Source: Lethocerus indicus (Eukaryota; Arthropoda; Insecta; Hemiptera; Belostomatidae). From it: 64,000 bases of DNA. The notes under the pieces are model-generated. The model saw nothing but the letters and a program-made list of their open reading frames with translations. It did not search any database and was not told the DNA's origin. The DNA lies in assembly GCA_019843655.1 (NCBI GenBank), contig JACDQD010000011.1:7296604-7360603 (forward strand). Reading direction: 5' to 3'. The translations under genes and the position numbers were made by a program. Shown in pieces: positions 25,313 through 39,053 of the stretch (its first letter is position 1; the number at the start of each line of letters is the position of its first letter).

Positions 25313-25745
25313 GGGAATTTTAAATTTCCCCGCCCGATATTAATTTCGTCCGGGACAACACCTCGTCTCGGCTCCCCAAATATTTACCCTGTTCCTCCGT
25401 CCATTTTTCCCGCGCTAATATCCCGCCGTACCTGGTCCGGATTTAATCTTGTGCGCGGGGGCGGAGAATTGTCGGGGGCGGATAATTCGTGTATGGCCAC
25501 CGCCACCTCCGCCCCATCCCCCCCGGGGGGGGCCACCTAGTACAAACAGCCCCCAACCCCCTCACCCCTACCGGGTCCGCTATTGACTTAGAGTCAACAG
25601 ACTCCGCATTAATCCGTTTCCCGCGGAGCGCTGTGTCCCGCCCCGTTGCTCGGCAACCCCATTAGCATCCCGCAATACTATCGGGGATGAAAGCCTTTGT
25701 TGTCGTAGTGAAATTTGCCCCCCCCCTCTCCCCTTGGAATAATAT
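25313..25745. other. GC-rich, C-tract-rich island in the intron
   Basis: This region contrasts sharply with its AT-rich flanks. It contains CCCCCCGGGGGGGGCC around 25518-25533 and many CpG. No coding sequence or RNA gene was recognised. A plausible but untested reading is a regulatory element of the long intron. Confidence 0.35.
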
Positions 25746-26944
25746 CACGCCCGGCGTAATACATGAATGAGATGTTATTTTTAGTCAAAAAACCGCAGAG
25801 TGCATCTCTGTCCCCTTCTCGAGTTATTTATATTTCACTTTTCCCTTAGAAAGTCTTTATAGGGCACTAATTTTCAAGTATGAAAAGTTTCAAATGTTCT
25901 ACAGCGTCAACTATCCACAGATGGTTTGTGGCCAAAAGAAATACCCAAAAGACCGACACGTCAGCTTTGTGGTCAACGAATCATAAATGCCATATAATTC
26001 TTAAAATATAACTAAAAGTGGGATTCCATTCTGCGGGACAGAGAGGGTTTTTGGTCTCACACTTGCTAACTTCGGTCCAGTCCGGTTTTATGCATAGGAT
26101 TATATGCATTAGGGGAGACAGAAGATTGCAAAAATAATGAGATTTGGTCATACATTGAGCGCCCTTTGTTATAGTTTAATCCGCCTTGGGGAACAGATGC
26201 ACCGAGCCTGCGATGACGAACCCGGCGGGCAACGCCCAGCGGCCCCCGGCGGTTTCGTCATTGCGGTCATGCGACCCCGCTCTCACATGCCCTCGCCGAA
26301 TAACAATCGCGATTTCTTTTTCCGTTTACAGGGTCGTCTCCGATTTAATACCGCGACAAGGCGGACGACATTATTACAGAACAAAGCTCCTCGGAGGGGG
26401 GTGTAAACCCCAGCGTGGAGGCTAGAGGGTCTTTGATGCCCAGTAATCAAAATTTTTCATTAATCCCTAAAAAGGGGGGGGAACCCCTTAATACGCGGGG
26501 AGTCCGAGTCTTGATTAAATATCCTTGATTAAAAATTTTTCATTCCTCCCCTTTTCATTTTGAATTTCATACAGGCATTTTTGCGAAGCCCCGCCGAGTA
26601 TTGCCTCCGCGGGCATATTGATCTGTCGTCGGAAATGCGAACGGTCTCATTAATCTCCGGTTCTGACACGTTGGCGTTCGGCCCAAGTGGATATCGCACT
26701 AACGTATAAAAGGGGAAACGGTCTCATGTCCATTTAGAATGAGATCGGATATCTGTATATACCTGTAAAAGTGCATTATTCAGTACATCGTTCACGGCAC
26801 GGGGAACTTCTGTGACTCATAAACAATTTGCAGTTTATTTGAAACGGCTGGAAAATGTTTTTGGGAATCACATTTTTAGTCCTACTGAATCTGTTTTTCA
26901 TTTCACCTCGAATTATAGTTTTTCAAAATAAAGTCTAGAGGAAG

Positions 26945-26965
26945 ACTAACTATTCGATAGTTAGT
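26945..26965. repeat. Short perfect hairpin
   Basis: ACTAACTAT and ATAGTTAGT are 9-base inverted arms around a TCG loop. It is followed by an A-rich stretch, not T-rich, so it does not resemble a terminator. Probably incidental. Confidence 0.6.
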
Positions 26966-27540
26966 TGTGTCTGCAAGAGACTAAAAGTAGATTGTGGAAT
27001 GTCAGTGCAGACAGGATGCTTCATCGGCAGCTGACATGTATAGGCGTTTCCGGAAAGGTGCAACATACAATAAATGTAGCTCAAATTATTTTTTATATAG
27101 TATTATTTTTTATGGCGTCTTGCGGTAAATCCGGAAAGCCGGTTAAGTGATGAATGAACTGTAAGCCCAGTTTAAAATAGATAAATGTTTTGAAATTATT
27201 GTCGGATCTTGGACTCACTAATCGTATTAGAGCGCTGCCACTGTAAATCCTATTTTGAAGGAAAACAGGAAGTCCTTTGGCCCGTTTTCATACCGCTATT
27301 ATTTAATCTCGTGACTCCCAGCTTATCTCCCTTTCATTGCTTGAGTGAGGCTCAGCTGTTGTAGCTTCGGTGATATTAATCCCCCAGCCTTTTGTTGTGT
27401 GGCATAGCAGAGATTTAAACTGCTTAAATACAGACCGCAGGACGCTATTTGGAAGATTAGTGAATTTTGGTATACAATAGTTTTCTGGATCTTTTATCTC
27501 CACTTGCCGGTTCGGATTATGCCAGAGTGCTGACAGACAC

Positions 27541-27575
27541 AGCTACTGAAGATGGCGACCACCCGAATCGTAGTT
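27541..27575 (+). repeat. SINE core motif copy
   Basis: The sequence agctactgaagatggcgacc, acccgaatcgtag matches the dispersed core CTACTGAAGATGGCGA, CCGAAACCGGT in forward orientation, with the second half diverged. Confidence 0.5.
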
Positions 27576-28479
27576 CTTGCGAAACACCAAGCCAGCCAGA
27601 CCAAGATCCATAAAATTACGGTATTAGAAATTTTGTTTTAAATTACTGTCGTCGAGTAACAGCTCATAAATTTATCTCACTCATAATATTTAGCCAACAG
27701 GACCTACTTCTTTCTTACTTTTCTAGAAAATCATCAATTTGCTTATTTAATGACCTCTAGGTTATAGTATCTTGTTATTCCGCTGTCTGAAATTCGAATT
27801 GGTTTATCGCGTTTATAGAACTGTAACACGGTAATAGAACTATAGTAAAACTAAGTCTGGTTTATATCTGGGATTTGTTAGAAACGGTGAGCCCCCGGGG
27901 TAAGGAGAACCCGCGTAATTCAATCGGCCGTATTAAAAGTCAGTGTGCACTGGCGCCCGGCCCGGAGCTTTATCCTCGGCCCATTCAGCCCAAATTAGGA
28001 ACTTCCTTCCAAATAGAGACTATTCAATCAAAGTTTTGATGAATTCAGAAATGGGTCGTAACTTAGTTTAAAGGAGACAGAGGCAGAGCCTCGTACAATC
28101 GGACGTGCATATTTGATGGTATTAATTCGATCACTTTTGTCGGCCCGCCGAAGTTTGTCCCGGCGCAGAATTGAAAACCTTGAATGACTAGCCGGCCCAG
28201 CAACTTCATGATAATGGTACATATATAATATGTACAAACATCCTGTCAAAGGGGAAACCAATAAAGCCATCCAACCGACAAATAATTATTATGAAGTTAT
28301 GGTCGACTTATTTCAACTTGGGAATACATCATTTCAATACCCTATCTTGATTATATTTGTGATATACAAGTTGCAATAATCTAAATAATAAGGTTTCGTG
28401 ATCTGAAATTAACTTCAACCACCATTTACGAATGGCCTTATATGTCTTGAAAATTGACAAACTAATATTCTGTACGAAT

Positions 28480-28640
28480 GGCCACGGATGGTACTCGAGC
28501 GGAGCTCATCAAGGTTCTCATTAACGAGGCTCATGAACTGGTAGACATTTTTGGAAAATGGGGCTAATGCCCCGGCAAGAGTAATGGTCGAAAAGTGGCC
28601 ATTCCATGTATAAAGAAAATAAGACGTGTATACAAAATGA
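28480..28640 (+). mobile_element. Possible degraded non-LTR reverse transcriptase fragment
   Basis: Translation of the plus strand gives ATDGTRAELIKVLINEAHEL then VDIFGKWG, a stop, and, after a frame change, RKVAIPCIKK. The order resembles the start of the RT domain in R1/LOA-like LINEs (family pattern G-x-D-G-[IT]-x-x-E-[IL]-[IL]-K, a helix ending in a hydrophobic stretch, then W-K-x-A-x-[VI]-x-x-[IP]-x-K). It is short and broken, so this is a tentative call. Confidence 0.35.
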
Positions 28641-30799
28641 GACCTAACCTTGACTCGTACCTACTGCCTGTAAAATAAACTCACAGGTATTATACCCACT
28701 GAGGCCCCTCATTAAAAATATTATTGATATAAATCGTATAGTTTAAATACATTTTTCTAGTATTAATAGCTCCTACGCCTTTCCATTTAGGCCTCTGCCT
28801 GTTGCTATGGGTTACACTATTCATGCCGGTTTGTTATCGAACGAGTTCATTTTTCTTGCGGCCGTATTTCAGCCCAAGTTCCTGTTACGACGGACTTCGT
28901 GGAGCGCGGAGAACCGTTTACAACAACTACTGCATAATTAAGCGCTGAACTTAGTATTTATTGCGGCGAGAACAATGTCGGCGGCGTATGCATTACACTC
29001 GGTCGCGGGACGCCATTTTGGGCTCGGCTCGAAATATTCTTGGACTTCAAGTCCAAGTTTTCGTGTAATTTTATATTACTATGTCAAATCCTGTCCTGGT
29101 CGGCTCATTAACGTTAATCATATAAATAGTTTTAATTATCTCCATTATTCTCATTTTCTATAGTGACAAAACGGGTTTAAGTAAGGTTTTTAAGTAATGG
29201 TTTAATCAATACTGAAACGTAATTTTTAAGAAAATTTTTCGTTCCAGAAAACTTATTTTCCAGTTGTTCTCCAATCGAATAGCTCGATAGCAGGTAACTT
29301 TCAGTTAATTTTAAGCAGCGGCGTTATTCAAAATTATTTATACATTGCTTATTTTAATGCATTTAAATGGTTTTTTTATTTATATTTCTTTTAAGGAATG
29401 TAAAGATATGTATTTCCCTTTTGAAACTTCCGTGATTGGCTTAATCGGTTTCCCGTTCGCGGTTTCGTTGTGGCTTCGGTTAGGCAACCGCAGGTTTCTT
29501 TTAAATCGGCACTTATTAGTCAACTTAATAAATGATTTGATTGGGCGTCGCGAAACTTTCTTAAGGACTTTACATCTGCTCCCGGAGACAGATATTCAGA
29601 GGATGTATAATTATTCATTGCATGTAAATTGGAGAGAAGTGAGTGTGGGCTTGGAGGTTGAGCCCTGTTGGAATAATGCCTCGGCCAATTATACAGGAGT
29701 AGTTTTAGAGACATCTGTTCCGTTCCTTGAAAATTATTGTTGTTTTTACCTACAGGAGATTGTTCCCGTATAAATATGTTCGGATTAGCTTATTTACAAT
29801 CTTCTATAATGTAGAAACGAGGTACTTAATATGCCCGTGGAGTAAATCAAGTATTACACTTCTTTTTGTGCGTATACCTTGGACTGATCGGTTGTATACC
29901 ATAATCGCTCGATTTGTGGTTATACCGCAAAAAAACCGCACAAACAAAGTTAAAATCGTACAAAGATTCATAAATTATATCATGAACATGAGACACGCGT
30001 TATTCGTCTGTTATACTCGCTGTATGCAAGTCGATTGTGTAACTTGCAGATGGACAAAGACTAATTGAAGTAAGATGTTTTTGCTTTGCTGTCCAGCTAT
30101 CTGGAGGAAGTACGTTAAACGTTAATTCTCACAGGCGTGAACCGATGACACAAGCTAGGATGACGCATAAGCCCGCCGACCGATAGGCTTTCTGACTACG
30201 TGCGGTTTACCATTTGCTTCAATTATTCTTACTTGCATAAAATTCGCCTGAAAACAGTATAATCACGCCTGCGATTGGTTTGACAAAAGCAGGGAAACAT
30301 TGTTGAAAAATATTACGCGGCTTTGTCCCATTTAAAAATAACTTATATCTATATGATACACGTGCGGATAATAAATTTATGGAATATTTTCATTTAATTT
30401 TCTGTACAGCGACTTAAGTACCCTATGAATTTAACAATTGTGTTAAATTATTATGACAGGCAAATGATGAAACAATTCGTCAATTTTTTACACTTTGCCT
30501 CCAAACCAGAATTCTAACCCTGATATTCTTAGGAATTAGAAATAAATTTACCTTTTTAACAATTAACATAAGGTATTAATTGCCGTCTGGTACATTCAAT
30601 GTAAATAATGAATAAAATGTCTCTCATAGATAATTAATTTGACTTTCATATCAAGGAAGTTGTAATTCATTTTCCCGCGTGACCTCCGCAAACCGCCTTT
30701 TGTTCGTACGGCTCGCGTGCGTTCCAGCGACGAAACGTATCTTTATTTCAAGACTTTCCATATTCATTGTTTTTATGACCTTTTCCCGTATGGAACGGT

Positions 30800-30835
30800 G
30801 TTGTATTTTTATCTCAATTTCTGTTCCAGGTAAGA
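30800..30835 (+). promoter_or_regulatory. Predicted recursive (ratchet) splice site 1 in tomosyn intron 1
   Basis: A long pyrimidine-rich tract (GTTGTATTTTTATCTCAATT, then TCTGTTCCAG) ends at 30829 and is followed with no gap by a 5' splice site, GTAAGAAAC, from 30830. Joining tomosyn exon 1 (ending GCCAAG) to this AG would regenerate a strong donor, GCCAAG|GTAAGA. That is the zero-length-exon mechanism known for very long introns of Drosophila and vertebrates. It lies 27.6 kb from the exon 1 donor and on the correct strand. The 19 bases TTTCTGTTCCAGGTAAGAA are identical at the second site. No RNA evidence is available here. Confidence 0.65.
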
Positions 30836-30895
30836 AACTTTTGAGCGTTTAAACTGCTGCAGTGGAATTGCCTCGTGTCTCGCCCCGGACAGACT
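30830..30895 (+). other. Candidate RS-exon downstream of ratchet site 1
   Basis: A second donor, AGACT|GTAAGTGG, starts at 30896, exactly 66 bases after the ratchet site. In the exon-definition model, the 3' half of a recursive site is first recognised together with such a downstream donor, and the segment is then normally removed. In tomosyn phase it reads V-R-N-F then a stop, so its inclusion would truncate the protein. Confidence 0.5.
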
Positions 30896-31244
30896 GTAAG
30901 TGGATTAATTATTATTCCAAACCATATTCATAACCCCTACAATCCAAACCGCACGGTCAAGTGTACTGATCGATCGCGACAAGATAAAGACACTTCCTGA
31001 GTGTAAACACTCGTATCACTTCGATCGTTTCAACTTCAAAAGTGTTTTGAATATTAAAAAAAAGTTTTATTTGAAACACAGCGAATATTCAACAGGAACT
31101 GTGCAACAATGATTGCCTGCGTCCGAATTAAGTTTTTATTTGCCTGGTTCGCGAGTCCGGAATTCATGTTCTCAATACAAACACAGCAGTGTTATACAGA
31201 GTGCTCTCAATTGGAAATCGAAATAGATAATTTACGCACAGAAT

Positions 31245-31282
31245 GCTACTGACGATGGCGAATACCCGAAACCGGTAGTAGA
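31245..31282 (+). repeat. SINE core motif copy
   Basis: The sequence tgctactgacgatggcgaat, acccgaaaccggtagtag keeps both halves of the dispersed core in forward orientation. It lies 0.4 kb downstream of the first predicted ratchet site. Confidence 0.55.
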
Positions 31283-34018
31283 CGGTGAGTGACAAGTAAA
31301 CTAGGGCTGTCAAATACAACGTAATGAGGATGTTTTTAAGACACTATCGGGGGTTTCGTTATTGATATTCGAAATGTTGACTTCGCGTGGTCCGACTAAA
31401 ACGCTACTCTCTGCAATTCCGTTTCCTCCTCACTCTTCTCCCCATTTAATTAGGCCGGTTTTGACCGCCTGCACGGGCAGAACTTTAATCTGCTTTGCGG
31501 TCTGGGTTTTTTTTGTTGGATCCACGTATAGTAAGTAGGCTTCGTGGACGGCGGAACAATCGGTCCGCTCCGTTTCCGCCTTGGTTCCCCGCGGAAGGCT
31601 ACAATTAGTCGAACCGAAGTTGTTGGGGGAATAGGCGATGGGACTTTTAAACGGGGGAACGGATACTCTCTTTCCTCCTTTTGTAGTATCACCGTAGGGA
31701 GTTGCGTCATACCGTGACGCCGCACATACCGCCGAGATTTTCAATCCGATTAAACTTTCTTGTATATGTAGGCGTGTATAATCATAAAATAGGTATCTAC
31801 CCCGGGTTTAAAACCCTGTATCGGAAAATGAATTTTTTTCAATCAGTTCTTTAATTTGAGTTGTGAAAGCCTCTCGGCCCTGTAGCGCTACTGTGTGTTT
31901 CGTTCGGCATTCTGAACGGGCGTATTCCTTTTCAATCGGTCGGCGTTCGCGGTCAAGTGTGCTCCTCGAGTTTCTCGGTTATGCGGGGTTCAGCGAACCG
32001 TTCCGCGAATTGAGAAAAAAACCCCGTGATGAAAACCTTAAATCGGAATTGATACGGGGTCAGAGGCGTCGAGCGGAAATAAAACTCGCCGGTAAATAAC
32101 GTTTGGCTGCCGTTACACAGTTGGTATTATATTTATTACTGTAACTGTAAAGTTTTATTCCTTACACTGTCAATATTTGAACGATTTCGGGTTTAATTAA
32201 AACGTATTTCGTGGGATGAATATTGCAGTGCTTGAATCCGACGCTTTAGCAGCGGGTAAAAACTTCCACCTCGATTATTCAACGAAAAAGAGCAAGGGTG
32301 GAGCCCGCGGTGTACGGCGGTGAAGGGCCTTTCCCCCAAACGATAAATCCCCGACGGGGGTTGTTTTTTCTTTTTTTTATTTATTCTTTTTTTATATCAC
32401 CGGTCCGGAGCCGACAATCCTATACGAGACTGGTCCTCGTTTGTCGACGACAGCTCGGGAATGTTTTCGCCGTTATTCAACCGTAACGGCCGTCCCGTTT
32501 TTGTCGGAGCTTCAAGTGCGTCTGTCGAACAACGTAGTAACGAATCTTGAAAACGAGCACGTTCCTGGCTCCCCCCTCGAATCTTCATTGCTAGCTCTCT
32601 GGGACGCTAGTGGATACGCAAACAAGATATATGCTTACAAATCTATAAGTTTAAAATTAACGTAGTGAAGCTATCAATGGTTTTTATTTTAATATCTTAA
32701 GTTGGCTTAATATGTGACACTGTGAATGTTCTATAATTATATTTCGTCGATATTTTTGCGTTCGCTATTTATATATAACCACGGATTAATCTGTTTTAAA
32801 TCTCCCGCAATGGCATTTATCAGTTTTCGAGTTGGAAAGGATGTCGCTTGTGGATGGGTGGCGCTTGGGGGTCCACTCCCTTCGGACGCATCCCACCCGG
32901 TTTATCTTATCGGTGTTTGACCTTCCATGGCACAAGGGCTGATAGCAAAGCCGGATCACGCTCAGAGATTATGAAAATTCGACAATTCCCATAACGTGTA
33001 TTATATATTGGGAACCCCAAGCCTCCAGCTCTACCTCCAATCGTCAAGACCCAAAGACTTAATTTTGTTTCTAATCGCATTAATATGAAATATTACTAAT
33101 TGAATACCCTAGTGGATCTGCTTTCAAAATGCCTAATGAGTGTCAGTTCCGGCATCGGACTTTCATGACTAAAGCACTCTGACACCAAAAAGTATACTTT
33201 GAGCGTATAAGAGTTTTAGATTAGTGTATAGAAGCATAAAATTCCGTTATAAATTTCAGTAGCAATTCATACCGCATGAACGACTGTAGTGGAGACTCGT
33301 GAATATATGTTGTGAACGATTTTGCACTTTGAGGATCCTGCAATATCACATCTTTTGGTATTTGTTGCCTCCATCGGAGTATTTGGTCCTAAACTAGACC
33401 GGTTTTAACTTTTCAATAGAATTAAACCGGCGTTAAGGTGATGACTTGCTTCGCCTTTGAAACGACATTCAAGGGCGTTCCCATTGGTTTTCCAGAAGCC
33501 CGTTTAATAGTAGCCAGTCACCTATCTTGATCTCCCGTCCATTTCCTTTTCCGGCGTGGGATTTGTGGGGCTCCGTGTCTCGCGGCCGTATGGGCCTGCA
33601 AGAGGTCGTCAAATGAATCGTACAGATTGGATTTTAAGGGGTAGGCGGGGGGGCTGTGTCCCGGTGTTTGGATATGGAGCACTTGTTGCCTAGATCAACA
33701 GGTATCGGTGGACTGGGACGGGGCGAGGCTATTGATTGATTTGAACTTAGCCCAGTGTCGGGGCCGGAAGTGTCGAATATTTCCCGGTTGGAATTGACCG
33801 ACTCTTCTTACCGAAAGACTTTCGATATTCGGTCATCGATGAAGTCACAAGTATTTCAGTTATCGGCGAAGGGCGGGTTATGTTTCCAATTTTCGACTCG
33901 CCCTTTCCATTAGTTCCCATTAGTTCATTAGGCGTCTTACGCGAATTTCCACATGCCCGAAAACCACATGTCTTGTCGAACTTTCCAAGTTTACAAACTA
34001 GGCGATCGGCGAAAGTGG

Positions 34019-34020
34019 TG

Positions 34021-34051
<31 letters not shown>

Positions 34052-34062
34052 GAGGGAGGGAG
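34019..34062. repeat. (GA)n microsatellite, imperfect
   Basis: A run of GAGAGA with GGGA interruptions. Open frames through it on both strands are repeat-encoded and not genes. Confidence 0.95.
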
Positions 34063-37000
34063 GGGCATTCCGCCGCGTATTTCATAGGCACCGGTCGCAC
34101 CGCCACCTACCGGAGCGACGTCCCCATTCTTCGCTTGCTTTATGAAGAACCGCTACCGGCCAATTAGCCGTAGGGTCCCCTTTGTTAGGTCAAATTCCTT
34201 CGGGAACAATGCATCGGCCCACACAACAGATGCACTCGTACAGCCCAATATAAATTGAGTCAGAAATGCCGTCATTGTAGTTCTGTTTGTAGTCGTATTG
34301 TTGTGGGTGGCTTTCATTGAGCCTGCATCAGTTTGGGGGTGTTATGGATATAGTTAATTATTTATTTTTCTTATATGTAATATCCGTCATAAAATAAATG
34401 GGCGCCGGTTCCCTGAGGCAGTATAACCGATTTTCATCCTACTTCTTGGCATTATTGGAATAACAGTTTCTTTTTATTTCGATTTAATAGTCATTCAAAC
34501 AATTTCAATTAAAGAAAATAACAATATCAGATATGAAAAGATCGAAGTCGATCAAATATGAGAAATAAATCCATTTCACCATTGGGGTCTCACTGGGATA
34601 ACAAATAATAAGAAAAAGAGTGTATGATAGAAATGCCCCTTACAATAAATGAAAGCGAATGTTCCTGAGTTGTTTTATATAGAATTATTTCGGAATTCAC
34701 TTTCTTCGTCCGTATTTCTCGTTCACCCCGGTAAATTGACGGGAACGTTTAGGGGCAGTCTTTTCAAATATATCTCAGTTCCACGACCTCCACGCTTTCG
34801 GCGCTTCATCATGACAGATAGCTTCTTTCCGTAAGGGGTTGTGCGCGTACTTTCGACTTCCAGAACAGTGGAGAGCGAGGGCGCTGTTGTAAATATTCAT
34901 TTGACTTGGCGGCAAATTCGAGCTGCGAAATTATCCTGGAAAGGATGAATTTATCGAGGTTCGATAGCCCCTGACTTGATGTACACGGGCACGGTTCATT
35001 TGCAAATGGAAAACCCCGATTCAGCGTTCGCGGGCTTCTAACTACGGTTGCTTCGAAACGAATAACCTTTTTTTAAAAAAATTCTAGGAGTGCAATGAAA
35101 ATTAAAACCGCGAGTCTGTCACTTGAACGTCAACGACAAGTAATATTTCTTGCAAAAATATCTCTATCGTTCGAAGTCGTTTTCTTGAATATTATAAGGA
35201 GCTTTCGCTGAATCAGAAATTTTCCGATTATTATCTATTGTTCTCCCTTCGAAATTAAGTAGCACATTCTTTTTATTACATTCTTTTTAGACAGGAGGAG
35301 AACTATAGGTTTAAAATCTCTTAATGGTGCGCAGTGGCTACCGGCATAATTGTAGAATATAACTGAGAACCCTGAACTGAGAACTGAGGAGTGTAGGGTG
35401 AGTTAACCTACCGCACTACCTTACACCGAGTGTTAAGCCTAAGTTAGGTTAAGAGGTGAATTGTCTGTGTTTAAGTCGAGCGCAAAGTACGCAGGGAAAA
35501 CAGTTTTAAAAACTGTAAATAAGAATAAATAAGAGTAATTCTGCCATCTTTCTAAACTGCAGGGTAGAATAACTGGTTAGGCAGGTACTGCAATCCAATC
35601 AGTTGAAATTCTCGAAATTGCTTAATATAGGTATTAGGCCATTAGCCAGTTTTACCATTTGGGGAGGCTTTAGATTATTGGCGATATCGGTTCGTCCGTG
35701 AACTGTTGGAGTAAGCCGCAGAGGAAGACTGATGACGACGCCGGAAGTGTATTACACCTTGGGGAGTAACAATCGAAGCTCCCGGTCCCGGTCCCGTTGC
35801 CGGGGGCTTGACGCTGATTGATTGTCCCAGAACGGCTCAACGAGAGACCTGCACCCCGACCGGGTTATATTGGCTTCGTTCAAGTGCCGGCGACTTTACC
35901 GGGGGAATTTTTGAATTCGCTTCATTACGGCCGGCTTGTCCGCTAAATTGCAACACTCCAAATTGGAGGGCCCTAATGCGTCGCGATTCTCCGACTGAAC
36001 TTTTGCAGGTATTTCTGAAAAGTCCTGTAAATTAGAGGCGGTGATTTTCGGACTGACTTAACTTTCACCCAAGTTACGATCTTATATACGGCTGAACCAC
36101 AGCTCGAGTGGGTAGTTCGTTAACAGATATCCAAAATCTTTTTGCGTTTCTTATTTGCACTAAATCTAAATCTATTGGAAAAATATTGTTGGTAGTTGAA
36201 CTTTTTATAACTAATGCAGAGAAGTCGAAAACAATATATATAGGTTTAAGATTTAAATTATTTTTTTATGAGTATCTTGTAGAATGTAAATTACAGTTAA
36301 CTTACTGTTAATTAAGGCTTCAAAAATCATAATTTCTAGAGCGCTTGTTACGATTCCCGGCCACCTTGTATCCCGGCCCTTCTCTCTATTTTGAAACTTA
36401 GGACCGTATTGAGTTTTTTATTTCAATACGCGAGCAGATTCCGGAATCCGGCGTTATTTCGTTCGGCCGTTTTTCCGGATCGTTAAAATTTAGGGCGCGC
36501 TGCAAACAGGGCGGTAAAATATCGCCTGTTTGTGAGGGTCTATCGGCGCCTGCAGTGTTTAGAACGCCGCCCTGGCTGCGTTTCAGAACTTCGCAGACTT
36601 TACAAACTTTTCAAGGAAACTTATTTGCTTTCGGTGTTATTCGAGACTGCGAACGTTTCGGGATTTTCCGAACCGTTCGGCGAATACATGAATTTACAAA
36701 TACGTATTTAAAATATTTTTAATTAAAATTATCTTCTTTTTTTGTGTGTACAGTATTTTAGTCGAGACGAACATGGCGTTTGCCTAATATTTTCCACGTC
36801 AAGGGCGCATAAATTACGCGGTAAATAAATATAGATAAATCCTTCAAGCGTTCATACAAATTGTGTTACAATGTAACACAAATTTCTTACGCCATATTCA
36901 CCCCATAAAGCATTTGTTAAAAGTGATCTGAGAACAGATACAATACAATATAGTGAATCAACAATAAATATAATAAATCTGAATTATCGATTAGTCGGCG

Positions 37001-38673
37001 GTTCGGCCGAAAGAGATATTAGGAAAGCCGCGAATTCTGCCCGCTTCCGCGTCCATTCCCCCAACCCCGTTCGGATCCCCCGTTTTATTCGTTGAAAGTC
37101 CCAGCCGCGCTAAGAGCTCTGGAAAGCGCCGTTATTCAAGTTGTTTTTAAGCCTGGACATAATGGTCCATTCTTTATGACTGTTTGTTACATTGCGCTAC
37201 AGCGGTTGTTCGCTTTTTTCGTACTGAGGGGGGTTGGAGGGGGTTAGAAAGAATTTTTTTTTTATTTTGCCTCCCGTTTCCTCAGCACCTAAGAGATTAC
37301 ATTTAAACGCTCCCAATCACTCCATCTTGCCTTCCGAAATTCCGAAATTACGGGCCCCTGCAGAAAATATTGGGCGATGCGCCGTTTTGAAATTTAAATT
37401 TTCATTCGAAGTCATCCAGGAATGTTTTTTCGTACTCATTTTCAGTTTCAATTGAAAATACTTGAAGTATTCCAAAATCAAATAAAAAATTCTCAATCCA
37501 GCATAAATAATATATTGGAGATAACTTTACTCCAGTGTTCAAATTCCCCAAATTGTAATTGAATTATTACTGTAGCAATCGCGCCATTGCTATACTGCGA
37601 AAGTACCCAACAGCTAAAATGATTCCTAGTGAAACCTCTGAAGGAAAAGCTTGCTAAACGAATTATGAGGCACTTGTAGTTTCCACTGCACAGAAGCTTT
37701 CACGGAACCTCCTTAAGAGGAGGAAAATTGATTATAGCAATATGTGTAATGGTTTGTTGTTCAAAACAGAGATATATCAACATCATTATTACTAGCTGAA
37801 CCTCTGGACTGATTTGTTATACTGTCAGGTGGTTTCTTTGTCCCATCGTTAAATTTAGCTGGACAGTGGCGATTTTTTGTTGAAATATTTGTATAACAGA
37901 CATCGCCTGTACGAACACAATTCGTACGGAGCTCGATGGTTTTTTTGCTGTATTTATTTAGCGTGCAATTTATGCGCCCTTGGCGTTCAAGTATTTGAAT
38001 ATAAATTAAGAGCTATATTTTGCCTCTTAATTTTTTTTTGCGCGGTTGAAAATATTGGGCAAGCGACGTGATCGCCTCAAAGAATAGTGTGTAAAAATTT
38101 TAAAATATATAAATTAAGGAATAGCTTTCTGCGTTTACCAGTATTATTTTATTTCTTCATGCTTATTTTCTGTAGGTACTCAAAACGTTAAAGGTCAAAT
38201 GCGGGCTCTAGTTTTATTATTTTCAAGACATTTCTGGAGACCTATTTCGACTTTTCAGCGGCATTTAAGGCGGGCGTGATGTTAACAATGGAGCGTATAG
38301 CCCGGCTGGGGGAGAGAGAGAGTTGCAATTTCCTGCCGGCGTCCCATTATTTCCGCCAGTCTTCGATGATCTCCCTCTCAGTCCCGCCACCGACGGTTAG
38401 ATGGAGGATCGCGTGTCCTAATTGCCCTCAAGGAGCCCGATTGTGCTCCCACCGACTGTTCTAACTAAATTAAAACGGACCGCGGGCCGTTTTCGAACGC
38501 TCCGACAGTTTTTTTACCCGAACGCTTTCGTTACGAACGCTGTGCCCCAGCGTTGGCTCCGACTCCCAAGATTTCAAAATTTCAACAAGTTTTATGTCAT
38601 TAAATACAAATGATACATCGTTGAGATAATATACAAATGGTGATTCCTACATGCATACCGGCCTATTGGACTT

Positions 38674-38676
<3 letters not shown>

Positions 38677-38737
<61 letters not shown>
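38677..38737. repeat. (AT)n microsatellite
   Basis: About 30 AT units. It sits just past the presumed 3' untranslated end of the minus-strand LINE fragment that ends near 39054, so it may have grown from the tail of that insertion. Confidence 0.97.
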
Positions 38738-38738
<1 letters not shown>

Positions 38739-39053
38739 TTAAATATTATGGTGCATTGATCGTGAATATTGATAATCGAGAAAATATACAATAAAAACCC
38801 GAGAACTTCAGCTACACTCACTACATTCACTCGCACAGACACACACATTCACTCATGCACTTTGCACTTGCCACTTGGGTTCACTACACTGCTCGCGAAA
38901 CTCGCTGTCGGTGCACTGATCACTGGGGCACTGGTGACAGTATACGACCGGTCGGATACCGTCGTTAGCACTGTGCACTATAGGCACTTTAACCGGCACA
39001 TATTCACAGCTTTCACTACACTGTTTCAGTTTCACTTTGGTTGGGGGGGCCTT

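Noticed and set aside
29345..29773. 142-codon plus-strand ORF
   Set aside because: I could not match it to any protein family. It begins in AT-rich sequence without a clear promoter or splice context. A database search would be needed to revive it.
38150..38180. Possible recursive splice site (TTATTTTCTGTAG|GTACTC)
   Set aside because: The pyrimidine tract and AG are good, but GTACTC is a poor donor and no second donor follows at a suitable distance.
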